A program made the position numbers and the translations under genes. A stretch of 20,265 nt of DNA from positions 1 to 20,265 of the forward strand of contig NZHH01000025.1 in assembly GCA_002691245.1 (NCBI GenBank), in the 5' to 3' direction. The notes beneath the pieces were generated by a model. It saw nothing but the letters and a program-made list of their open reading frames with translations, did not search any database and had not been told where the DNA came from. Shown here one piece after another: positions 7,055 through 13,846 of the stretch; the stretch's first letter is position 1; each line of letters opens with the position of its first letter. This DNA comes from Methylaequor sp002691245. GTDB taxonomy: Bacteria > Pseudomonadota > Alphaproteobacteria > Methylaequorales > Methylaequoraceae.

Positions 7055-9121
7055 TTAACTTTTATATTTTAACTTTCCTTTCTGAACTTTTATCAAAATA
7101 TATCCAAAAAACACCACTAATCCCAAAGGTTCAGTTATAAGCAAGAAATTTCTTAGTGAGTCTATGAAACCCATATTTAAACTTACGGTAAGAGCAAATA
7201 AGATATTTATTCCGCAAATAAAGTAAAAACATTGGAAAATTTTATCTATTAAAGAAAAGCTCAAAGGCCTAGGCCTGTCACTTGAAAAGTAAAGCGCAAT
7301 GCCTGCTAAAAAAATTGTGATAAGAAAAATAATTGTATTATAGACTTGATCTACAGGCATGAGAAGACAGTAGTAATTTATAGCCGTCAATAAAAATAAA
7401 GGTGCTAGATATTTAACCAAATTTGCAGGTTCAGCTCTCTCTAAAATTAATCCATATCTCGATGTATTATCTAAAAACACCGTTTTTGTTAAATTGGTTC
7501 CTGTTTTCAAAAACTCTTTTGTTCTTTGCATTACTGAGTAAGGTGTAATTAGTTCCCAGCCGTTTACATTAAACACATAGTCAAGCTGACCCTCAGGCAC
7601 TGGCTGCAATATTCCAGATTTATGGTCTTTTAACGTGTATTCAATATAAGTATCCTGAATATCGAAAGGGAACGACTTGCCATCGGCCTCGAAAGAAAAG
7701 TTGCCTGTAATCTCATATACAAATGATATGTATCCATGTTCGTCAGGCACCGTTTTTGTAATTTGGGTTATCCTGAGCAATGGGTTTATGTTGCTCAAAT
7801 TTTTGAAATTTATTGCATCTATTCCCTCAGTGTTTTTTGTAATAAATTCAAATCTAAATTCTACCCCCCACACCCCTTGTGATATATCAACGAAAACTAT
7901 ATTCAAGACATCGAGATAACAAAAATGTACGGGTACTTCTATAATTCTTCCGTCCAATTTTTGAGGCTGTTGATAATGAAGGATTTTTGTCCTCTTTTCT
8001 TTATTCTCAAATCCCTTGAGGTGAGCAGGTGTTTTCACCAAATAACTTTCTGATTCAGTATTTCTTCTATTTTTGAAATTCCAAGTATGACGTTCGCCAA
8101 TAAAAATATCAGATTTACCATCATACCTAGCTATCCCAGAGTCCAACTTAGTGATAAAATCAGGATCATTCATATCAAGACTGTCGTTGGCTATAACAGC
8201 GCAAAGAAGACTTGCAAAGTCAAACTGCGGAAGCGTCCACTCATGAGTTGAGACATTCTTTAATTTTTTTGGCAATTCTTGTTGTAAGGTTTGAGTTCGG
8301 TGAAACCTCCAAGGACTTGAACCTTCAAATCTTTCTAAACAAATAAAATCCGATCTTTCATTTTCGCTTGCAAATTCCATGTCTTGTGCAAGTAATAAAA
8401 AATCAATCGATCCCTTTTGATCTGCTAATAATTTAGCTATTTCTTTTCCATATTCAGCTTTTTTCCAATCAGACTCAGTCAAGACAGTGTTAAAAACCAG
8501 TAGGCTGCTTTTTTTTACATCTTTTAAAATTGTTTTTAGTTTACCTTTCCAGTCTTTCGACATGCTATTTAACTGAAATGACCTTAACTTTTTCTTATTT
8601 GACGCTGATAACAAATTTTTATATTTCAGATCACTTGTATTTTCATGGTGAATAAGTCTAATTTCACTATAATTTTTTTGTTTACTAAGCCAACTTGTAA
8701 CCTCAAAATTGTTTACCGCCTCTGGTGTAAGGTCATACATTCCAGAAGCAACCGCGTCATTCCACGCAGGGTCTGACATAGTAAAAAAAATTTTGTCATC
8801 GTCTTTTTTTGACAAAGTTTTTTTTGAATCACCGTAAATTCTATTTATAAATGATACGAATACATTTTTTTCCGATTTTACATATTTTAAGATTCGATCA
8901 TGGGTTTTTTCAAGTGTGTCGTCACCGGAAGCATCAACCTGATGTATTTGATATTTAATCCTCAACCTTGTATTTCTTAATTTTAAATTCAGTTTTTTCT
9001 CATAATAACTTTTTAGGAAATTCGCATAGGCAAACTCTTTCGTATCGGCTTCAGAACCGAATATTCCCGTTGTCAACCATATTGGAAAATGAATGATTTT
9101 TTGATTGTTGGACAAGTACAT
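7055..9121 (-). CDS. Periplasmic-binding-like domain fused to a pentameric ligand-gated ion channel
   Basis: A 688-residue protein from the ATG at 9121; a TTG at 9226 would add 35 residues. Residues about 5-345 resemble a type I periplasmic-binding/ANF-receptor fold, with an initial strand IIHFPIWLTTG, then alternating strands and helices, ending near IARYDGKSDIFI. Residues about 380-565 resemble the ligand-binding beta-sandwich of Cys-loop/Pro-loop channels: VPVHFCYLDVLNIVFVD, then SFVYEITGNFSF and the loop signature FPFDIQDTYIEY, then RYGLILER leading into the membrane. Four hydrophobic helices follow (about 566-588, 593-613, 623-648, 662-678), with RPRPLSFSLIDKIF between the second and third as in this family. 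Bacterial relatives are GLIC and ELIC, and a few bacterial channels have extra N-terminal domains. No clear signal peptide is visible in front of the first strand, which is odd for an extracytoplasmic domain. The ligand is unknown. Confidence 0.78.
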   Translation of the reverse strand: MYLSNNQKIIHFPIWLTTGIFGSEADTKEFAYANFLKSYYEKKLNLKLRNTRLRIKYQIHQVDASGDDTLEKTHDRILKYVKSEKNVFVSFINRIYGDSKKTLSKKDDDKIFFTMSDPAWNDAVASGMYDLTPEAVNNFEVTSWLSKQKNYSEIRLIHHENTSDLKYKNLLSASNKKKLRSFQLNSMSKDWKGKLKTILKDVKKSSLLVFNTVLTESDWKKAEYGKEIAKLLADQKGSIDFLLLAQDMEFASENERSDFICLERFEGSSPWRFHRTQTLQQELPKKLKNVSTHEWTLPQFDFASLLCAVIANDSLDMNDPDFITKLDSGIARYDGKSDIFIGERHTWNFKNRRNTESESYLVKTPAHLKGFENKEKRTKILHYQQPQKLDGRIIEVPVHFCYLDVLNIVFVDISQGVWGVEFRFEFITKNTEGIDAINFKNLSNINPLLRITQITKTVPDEHGYISFVYEITGNFSFEADGKSFPFDIQDTYIEYTLKDHKSGILQPVPEGQLDYVFNVNGWELITPYSVMQRTKEFLKTGTNLTKTVFLDNTSRYGLILERAEPANLVKYLAPLFLLTAINYYCLLMPVDQVYNTIIFLITIFLAGIALYFSSDRPRPLSFSLIDKIFQCFYFICGINILFALTVSLNMGFIDSLRNFLLITEPLGLVVFFGYILIKVQKGKLKYKS

Positions 9122-9226
9122 TCTCTTAGAATGCAATTTTTGACAAATTTTGCAACATTTTAGCCAAGATTTATGCTTATTACGGATAATGGGTTTAAGA
9201 AGTATGACTCTTGGGCTGAACAACAA

Positions 9227-9250
9227 ATTTTTAACTTAAAAGTTAAAAAT
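9227..9250. promoter_or_regulatory. Perfect inverted repeat upstream of the channel gene
   Basis: 11-bp arms ATTTTTAACTT (9227-9237) and AAGTTAAAAAT (9240-9250) flank a two-base centre, 106-129 bases upstream of the channel ATG at 9121. It can be an operator for a dimeric repressor or a stem-loop in the leader. It is too AT-rich to be a convincing terminator for the upstream HhH gene, although it lies downstream of that gene. Confidence 0.45.
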
Positions 9251-9336
9251 TGATAAATAGAAATCAACTAGGATAAAAAAATAGGGAAAAGTTTTAAGTT
9301 TTAAAAGTCCTCACGTCAAAGGTTTATTTATGAGCC

Positions 9337-9594
9337 TTATACATAAAACTTTTCCTTAATCTTGCTAGCTAGACCAGAACCAACACCGTTTATACTTTTA
9401 CTAATTTGGCCAGCTGAGGCCTTTTTCAAGTCATCCTCCTCTGGGTATTGACTAATTATATCATCAGCGAGCTTGCTTCCCACACCTTTAATTTTTGTCA
9501 ACTTATCCTTATATGTAGGCTTAAGAACCCAGATAAAAAACTTAATTACATACCAGAGAACAATAACACCGATAATTAAATTCAGCCATTCCAT
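9337..9594 (-). CDS. Membrane-anchored helix-hairpin-helix protein
   Basis: An 85-residue protein. Residues 4-26 are one transmembrane helix (LNLIIGVIVLWYVIKFFIWV). The remainder is a tandem helix-hairpin-helix unit: LTKIKGVGSKLADDIIS, a linker, then SINGVGSGLASKIKEKF, each with the G-V-G hairpin. HhH pairs of this kind usually bind DNA backbones non-specifically, so this looks like a DNA-binding domain tethered to the membrane, as in ComEA, although no competence gene is nearby. On this orientation the positive inside rule does not settle which side the HhH faces. The start has GGGAG 7 bases upstream. It is the last gene of the TerB-TM2-HhH run, 46 bases after the TM2 gene, with the channel gene 215 bases further on. 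Confidence 0.7.
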   Translation of the reverse strand: MEWLNLIIGVIVLWYVIKFFIWVLKPTYKDKLTKIKGVGSKLADDIISQYPEEDDLKKASAGQISKSINGVGSGLASKIKEKFYV

Positions 9595-9640
9595 TACTAT
9601 CTCCCAATAACTTCAAATTCACAAGACTTGTTCAAAAACG

Positions 9641-10849
9641 CTAGATTTCTCTCTTATTAAAAAGTCTTACTTTTTTTCCGTGTTTGTCTTTAAAGCCTAA
9701 AAAAACCAAAATAAATAAGTCAGTTACTACTAAACATAACAGCAATACAAATATAAAAGCGGCAAAAGTCCCTTCCAAGCTCTTAACAGAATATAAGTAT
9801 ATATATACAATAAATGCTGCGCTATACAGAACCCCGGAAGCATAAAGACCTAAATAAATTCGGTGCAAACCCAATAATCCTAGCACACTAATTAGATATA
9901 AAAGCACCATTAGAAACCATGATTTTTCAGAACTGCTTTCGACTTTGGTGTCTTTTGATAGTTGTGCACTATTTGTGCTTTTAGCGGCTTCTTTATCTAC
10001 TTCCTTATCTTCATTTATTTTTTTTTTTGGTGCCGGAGGGTCACTTTCCCTGCCTAAATCAGCTTTTATAAACTTATCAAGTCCCTTATTTACTTTGTCT
10101 AAATAGTCAGCCTTTCGTTTTAAAGCTTCTTTAAAGTCTTCAGAATTCTCAAACTCACTAGTTGTCTTATAAGCATAGCCTATTANTGCTTCCAGATTAG
10201 GTACATCATATGGCAACACGATTTTCTCCATAGGCAGTTTTGCAACCCGGTCATACAGATTGTTCAATTCCAAAATTTCTAAATCTTCTTTTTCACATTT
10301 TTCTTTAAATGCCTTCCATTTACCATCTGCCAACGCTTTTGCACTATTCATATCATCTAACTTTGCTAATCTCTCAGCAATTTGTCTTATTTCTTTTTTA
10401 TCATGATGCCTAGAATGTAATTTTTTTTCAAAGATTAGCACTATTGCTCGTATTGCCAATTTTGCTTCATTGCCTTTAATCAGTAAACTTACTGCTTGTG
10501 TAGCCGTTAAACCACTATCATTGGCCTCTTCAATTAGGTCCAGAACTAAATTGTTTTGTGCAATGATATTTCGTTTTTCCAGCTCAAGAGATAATCTATT
10601 AACCCACTGATTTTTTATCTTTTTGATCTTTTCCTCTTGCGCTTTTAGCCGCTCTACAGCTTTCTTTTCTTTCTCTTTTTCTCTCGCTATTCGTACCTGT
10701 TCTCTTTCGCGCTTTCTTGCGTCAATATCAGCACGCTTTTGCTGTCTCTTTCTTTCATTCGCAGCGATTGTNGCTTCACGATCTCTCCGTTTTCGGTTTT
10801 TTTCCGCCTCTGCCATCCATTTTGAAAGTGTTGATTTTCTTCTAGCCAC
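9641..10849 (-). CDS. Coiled-coil protein with C-terminal TM2 domain
   Basis: A 402-residue protein starting at a GTG with AGGAGA 5 bases upstream. Residues about 10-80 are a highly charged Lys/Arg/Glu coiled coil (the segment rich in KRKREREQ-like text). Residues 80-280 are mainly helical and charged, and 280-305 a polar linker rich in Ser and Lys. From about 310 come three membrane segments with LLGLHRIYLGLYASGVLYS and VTDLFILVFLG, which match the TM2 domain (G-x-H-R-x-Y-L-G and the closing D). Two N bases leave two residues open. TM2 proteins are widespread with poorly defined roles. It is directly downstream of the TerB-like gene, with the ribosome site just after that gene's stop, so the two are translationally linked. 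Confidence 0.72.
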   Translation of the reverse strand: MARRKSTLSKWMAEAEKNRKRRDREXTIAANERKRQQKRADIDARKREREQVRIAREKEKEKKAVERLKAQEEKIKKIKNQWVNRLSLELEKRNIIAQNNLVLDLIEEANDSGLTATQAVSLLIKGNEAKLAIRAIVLIFEKKLHSRHHDKKEIRQIAERLAKLDDMNSAKALADGKWKAFKEKCEKEDLEILELNNLYDRVAKLPMEKIVLPYDVPNLEAXIGYAYKTTSEFENSEDFKEALKRKADYLDKVNKGLDKFIKADLGRESDPPAPKKKINEDKEVDKEAAKSTNSAQLSKDTKVESSSEKSWFLMVLLYLISVLGLLGLHRIYLGLYASGVLYSAAFIVYIYLYSVKSLEGTFAAFIFVLLLCLVVTDLFILVFLGFKDKHGKKVRLFNKREI

Positions 10850-10858
10850 GTTGTTCTC

Positions 10859-11446
10859 CTAAAAACCAATTGTGCATTGATATAGTCCAGTACCCATAGC
10901 AATAATCCAGAACCAAGTCCAAGGCCCAAATGCATACAATGCAGCCTTTTCACGAAAAGTGCTTAAGAGTTTTTTCTCTCGGTCGGAGACGTTTTCATCC
11001 AATTCATTTAACTGAGTAAGAACTTTTTCAAACACCTTTAACTTGGCCTCAGATTTATCTTCATCATTGATTTTTTTATCTTTACTAAGCTTTTTTTCTT
11101 CTTCATCTCTTAGAACTTTAAGTGCTTGAGTGAATTCGCCAAGGATATTTTCCTCAATTTTTTTTACATCTTCTCCATCTTTATCTGCCTCGTCTCTCAG
11201 ACTTTTTATAATTTCGAGACTGGAAAGTATGATTTCCTTTATGGATAACTTCTTATCTGTCGGATCAGCAAGAGGTGTGAACCGCATTCTATCTTTTGAG
11301 TTCACCCCATGATTAACCATAAAATTGAGCTCATCCTGAGTTAAGTCCCCATCTGCCCAACAGGAGAATATGGATAAAATTGCTAGCTCACATTCTAAAG
11401 GACCAAAAAATTTTGGTATTACTGAAGTTTCTTTTTTCTTAGCCAT
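10859..11446 (-). CDS. TerB-like domain protein with C-terminal membrane helix
   Basis: A 195-residue protein. Residues about 15-110 resemble the TerB/DjlA N-terminal all-helical fold: ECELAILSIFSCWADGDLTQDELNFM has the hydrophobic helix, then A-D-G-x-L and a conserved Glu, where acidic residues can bind metal. A Lys/Glu-rich helical region (110-165) follows, then FGPWTWFWIIAMGTGLYQC, one membrane helix at the very end (tail anchor). TerB domains occur in tellurite-resistance and stress or defence gene clusters and are thought to link membranes to cytoplasmic complexes. It is the first gene of the leftward trio and is divergent, across 87 bases, from the small membrane protein run. Confidence 0.65.
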   Translation of the reverse strand: MAKKKETSVIPKFFGPLECELAILSIFSCWADGDLTQDELNFMVNHGVNSKDRMRFTPLADPTDKKLSIKEIILSSLEIIKSLRDEADKDGEDVKKIEENILGEFTQALKVLRDEEEKKLSKDKKINDEDKSEAKLKVFEKVLTQLNELDENVSDREKKLLSTFREKAALYAFGPWTWFWIIAMGTGLYQCTIGF

Positions 11447-11533
11447 AAAAACTTTAACTCTTGCAAGGAATCAAGCGGTATCTCAAGATATTGTACATAA
11501 ACAGAAAATATAAAAAACAAAATTTTTAGTATC

Positions 11534-12073
11534 ATGGACCAACTCATTAATTACTTAACTCAGGAAGATACTCTCAAGCTTCTAATGTATTTAACAGCTA
11601 TTTCATTTGCTTTACTAGTTATCCTAGGGATGACTAATACAATTATTGTGTATAGGGACATGAATGATTTTATTTGGTCAATCGCCGTAGTGGTTGCACC
11701 TGTATTTACTTTTATAGGCTTATCATTTTTGATGCCTGAGGTCCCTCCTCCGGAATATGACTTTTATTGGCAAACAACAAACACATCAGTGATTTCTTTG
11801 ATTGGAATTATAGGTACCGTGGTATCTATGATTAAGATGTTTGTAAATTGCATCGGCAATAATGGGATTGTTCTCGGTATTNTTATGTTCGTATTTAAGA
11901 TATTAGCAAGCATCATTGTTTGTATTTTGATGATTGGTATTGTTGGAAAAATTTTCGATAATAAATCATCATACAGAACATTGATTGTTGCTTTAATTGT
12001 TTTTGGAGTTTTTACATTTATTCTCAACCGATTGGTAAATGGAGACCGAGTATTAGCGAAAAGAATGACATAA
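11534..12073 (+). CDS. Five-helix membrane protein of unknown function
   Basis: A 179-residue, very hydrophobic protein with likely membrane helices at about 14-38, 46-66, 85-105, 111-140 and 147-166. A Pro-rich acidic loop (MPEVPPPEYDFYW) lies between the second and third. I do not recognise the family. An N at 11882 hides one residue. No clear ribosome site precedes the ATG. It heads a rightward run of small membrane proteins (to 12906), divergent from the TerB-TM2-HhH run. The arrangement suggests one functional unit on two transcripts from the 87-base gap between 11446 and 11534. Confidence 0.75.
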   Translation: MDQLINYLTQEDTLKLLMYLTAISFALLVILGMTNTIIVYRDMNDFIWSIAVVVAPVFTFIGLSFLMPEVPPPEYDFYWQTTNTSVISLIGIIGTVVSMIKMFVNCIGNNGIVLGIXMFVFKILASIIVCILMIGIVGKIFDNKSSYRTLIVALIVFGVFTFILNRLVNGDRVLAKRMT

Positions 12074-12117
12074 AGGAATTTTTCAAACCTCTTATACGTT
12101 ACCTTCAAGAATACTGG

Positions 12118-12189
12118 ATGTATTGGATAATAGCCATTATATTGGTAGGGTATTGGAAGAGAACAGAACTCCTTCCCTTACTTCAATAG
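12118..12189 (+). CDS. Possible 23-residue single-helix membrane peptide
   Basis: In the 131-base gap between two membrane protein genes, ATG at 12118 opens MYWIIAIILVGYWKRTELL..., a hydrophobic helix followed by a basic and polar tail, ending at TAG 12187-12189. The frame is open upstream to beyond 12000 without an ATG and encodes FFKPLIRYLQEYW just before. It may therefore be a longer peptide with a non-standard start, or the remnant of a frameshifted gene. No good ribosome site is visible. Low confidence. Confidence 0.3.
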   Translation: MYWIIAIILVGYWKRTELLPLLQ

Positions 12190-12204
12190 GTTAAAGGGCA
12201 TTTT

Positions 12205-12456
12205 ATGACAATTAATGTTCAAAAAGGTTTAATTCTCATTAAAGTGATGGTTGTTGCTATTCCATCCTACGCTGCTGCTCTGTTGACAGAAAAAGTTACA
12301 ATTGTTGTACCCACGATTGCAATGTTCATGTTAATTGCAAATTCCATTGAAAGTGGATTGCTATCTAATAGAAACAGGCTGGACGACGATGGCGCTATAG
12401 ATGACGAGGGTGACGGAGGAGATTTTGATCCAGGCGAAGATGCAGGAGGAGCGTAA
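12205..12456 (+). CDS. Small membrane protein with acidic tail (paralogue A)
   Basis: An 83-residue protein with AAAGGG 7 bases before the ATG. A hydrophobic segment spans about 8-26 and a second spans 29-47 (TEKVTIVVPTIAMFML). A cytoplasm-like tail from residue 58 is strikingly acidic and glycine-rich (DDDGAIDDEGDGGDFDPGED). It shares its plan with the next gene: a hydrophobic pair, an EKV/EKM...VPT/LPT motif, then an acidic tail. This indicates a duplication. The function is unknown. Confidence 0.7.
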   Translation: MTINVQKGLILIKVMVVAIPSYAAALLTEKVTIVVPTIAMFMLIANSIESGLLSNRNRLDDDGAIDDEGDGGDFDPGEDAGGA

Positions 12457-12459
12457 GTA

Positions 12460-12693
12460 ATGGCAAAAGCAAATACATTAAGCTTCCTTTCTTCTCTAAA
12501 GATAAAAAATCCAAAAATATTATTATTTAAGCTTTTAATTATCTTTGTACCTACTTTCACAATATCTCTAATGTTTGAAAAGATGGTTTATGTGTTGCCT
12601 ACATTGGCGATAGGGTTACTTGCTAGCGGTGGCTTNGATGCCCCTTCTAAAGAAGAAAATTCAAAAGATGATTTTGAAGAAGGAAATGACTGA
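12460..12693 (+). CDS. Small membrane protein with acidic tail (paralogue B)
   Basis: A 77-residue protein starting 3 bases after the previous stop, with GGAG about 8 bases upstream inside the previous gene. Two hydrophobic segments lie at about 21-38 and 44-57. FEKMVYVLPTLAIGLLASGG aligns with TEKVTIVVPTIAMFML of the preceding protein. The tail (SKEENSKDDFEEGND) is again acidic. An N at 12636 affects one residue. It is a likely paralogue of the 12205-12456 product, and the two may form a hetero-oligomer. The function is unknown. Confidence 0.7.
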   Translation: MAKANTLSFLSSLKIKNPKILLFKLLIIFVPTFTISLMFEKMVYVLPTLAIGLLASGGXDAPSKEENSKDDFEEGND

Positions 12694-12696
12694 GTA

Positions 12697-12906
12697 ATGG
12701 ATGCTTGTGATGAAGGAGTATCGACGTTATTAACGCTTATTTTGTCTGCAGGGATTTTAATAGGCCTCGGATTAGGTATCTTGTTTATGGGGTTAAGCTA
12801 TTTGTCGTCATCTACTAAGAGCCTGGAAAAACGAGGTTGGATATTTTTGATCATTGGCTTTGCAAGCTTTTTTACTCTGAATACAATGTGCTCCGCTGGA
12901 TTGTAA
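12697..12906 (+). CDS. Small two-helix membrane protein
   Basis: A 69-residue protein whose ATG follows the previous TGA by 3 bases (same GTA spacer as the previous junction). Helix one covers about 9-35 and is glycine-rich (ILIGLGLGILFMGLSYL). After a short basic loop, helix two covers about 48-64. A cysteine lies near each end (C4, C65), both on the same side of the membrane in a hairpin topology. I do not recognise a family. It is the last gene of the rightward run. Confidence 0.65.
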   Translation: MDACDEGVSTLLTLILSAGILIGLGLGILFMGLSYLSSSTKSLEKRGWIFLIIGFASFFTLNTMCSAGL

Positions 12907-12975
12907 TCTATTGCTCTATTTTGTGGATTGAATTACCAACTAACCAGCTAGATCAATCATCGTTAAACCTCTCTT

Positions 12976-13004
12976 CATAACAACATGTTATGCCATACAT
13001 ATGG
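12976..13004. promoter_or_regulatory. Two adjacent palindromes between convergent operons
   Basis: CATAACA-ACA-TGTTATG (12976-12992; perfect 7-bp arms) is followed directly by CCATA-CA-TATGG (12993-13004; perfect 5-bp arms) and then by a run of TA dinucleotides (13005-13020). The place is between the 3' ends of the small membrane protein run and the winged-helix gene. It could be a bidirectional terminator, protein sites or part of a replication origin. Confidence 0.4.
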
Positions 13005-13074
13005 TATATATATAGTGTATCCCTTTTGACACCCATGATCAGTAAGATATATGTAAACAGTATCCTCTATGGTA

Positions 13075-13530
13075 CTAACGAGTGATGTGATCCTTCAGAT
13101 CAAACACATGGGTATTTCTATTGATACCAAAACCCTTGTTTTTGACACTGGGATTTGCTGTGAAGTTCCTCCACTCTGAGGATGGTGTCTTTGATCCCAC
13201 CGTTGGTTCATGAGTAAAAGCCCATTCACTTGCTAACTTCTTTCTATTATTAAAAGTCGATTTTACTGTACATTTTATAAGACCAACTTCTTGAAGTTGC
13301 TTTAAAGAGCGACTTGCAGTGTTGGCAGAAACATTGGCCCAGGTTGCTGCCTGTCTACAGCTATAGATAATATAACCATTATTATATCCATTAAACTGCC
13401 TAAACATATTTAGGTATACAGATACGGCAGAAGGCTTCAATACATTGAACGCATCCGAATTTAATATTGAAAATGGTATTCTCGCAAAGCGTCCAAGGTT
13501 CCTTCCTTTTTTTCGATAATATTGTTGCAT
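13075..13530 (-). CDS. Winged-helix protein of the RepA-accessory type
   Basis: A 151-residue protein. RFARIPFSILNSDAFNVLKPSA, YLNMFRQFNGYNNGYI, a helix-turn-helix at about 60-88 (SCRQAATWANVSANTASRSL), then EVGLIKCTV, FNNRKKLASEWAF form a pattern common in mobile elements. There it sits next to AlpA and RepA-type AAA ATPases. The probable role is DNA binding for replication initiation or control of the element. Its ATG directly abuts the AlpA stop codon (TAG-ATG). The usual RepA partner is missing in this element, while one is present beyond the right att (19287-20265). The family association is from memory of gene neighbourhoods. Confidence 0.7.
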   Translation of the reverse strand: MQQYYRKKGRNLGRFARIPFSILNSDAFNVLKPSAVSVYLNMFRQFNGYNNGYIIYSCRQAATWANVSANTASRSLKQLQEVGLIKCTVKSTFNNRKKLASEWAFTHEPTVGSKTPSSEWRNFTANPSVKNKGFGINRNTHVFDLKDHITR

Positions 13531-13764
13531 CTAGTGGTGATCTCGATGATAAGTCTCTGATGATTTTTTACTTGCGCGGTCTTGCATCCAATTATCTATG
13601 GTCTCTTCAAGCCAACCATTGGCTCTACCATTTGGAACCAATTTAAAAGGTTTTGGAAAATGACCTTCTTTTATAAGCGCATAGATTGTTGAACGCGCGT
13701 ATCCAACTTTTGATACAACCTCCTTCATTCTTATGACTCTTAATGATGACCCATGTTCTGTCAT
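13531..13764 (-). CDS. AlpA-family transcriptional regulator / excisionase-like protein
   Basis: A 77-residue protein. IRMKEVVSKVGYARSTIYALIKEGHFPKPFKL is the AlpA helix-turn-helix, followed by the wing-like NGWLEETIDNWMQDRA. AlpA of P4-like elements and PICIs activates integrase expression and excision. The AGGAG ribosome site lies about 11 bases before the ATG and is part of an inverted repeat (13773-13801) that could hide it. It forms one leftward unit with the winged-helix gene (zero-base gap) and follows the integrase and the 131-residue ORF. Confidence 0.88.
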   Translation of the reverse strand: MTEHGSSLRVIRMKEVVSKVGYARSTIYALIKEGHFPKPFKLVPNGRANGWLEETIDNWMQDRASKKSSETYHRDHH

Positions 13765-13772
13765 GTCTAATT

Positions 13773-13801
13773 ATCTCCTGTAAAGTTTTAATAGAGGAGA
13801 T
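13773..13801 (-). promoter_or_regulatory. Possible RBS-sequestering hairpin of alpA
   Basis: ATCTCCT (13773-13779) and AGGAGAT (13795-13801) are perfect 7-bp complements around a 15-base loop. Read on the minus strand, the downstream arm is the alpA Shine-Dalgarno AGGAG, so the stem would block ribosome binding. It could equally be a DNA operator. Confidence 0.4.
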
Positions 13802-13846
13802 GTTAATGACGATTGAAATTTTTGCCTAAGGACTTAAATCAGTATT

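Noticed and set aside
6919..7140. Plus-strand 73-residue ORF
   Set aside because: It overlaps the 3' end of the channel gene, has a low-complexity hydrophobic composition from AT-rich DNA and shows no family features.
9337..9594. ComEA-like DNA uptake protein
   Set aside because: The TM plus HhH plan is similar but no other competence gene is near and the partners are TM2 and TerB-like proteins.
13806..13829. Seven-codon plus-strand ORF with a good Shine-Dalgarno
   Set aside because: It reuses the AGGAG arm of the alpA hairpin and has no following gene on that strand; probably coincidental.
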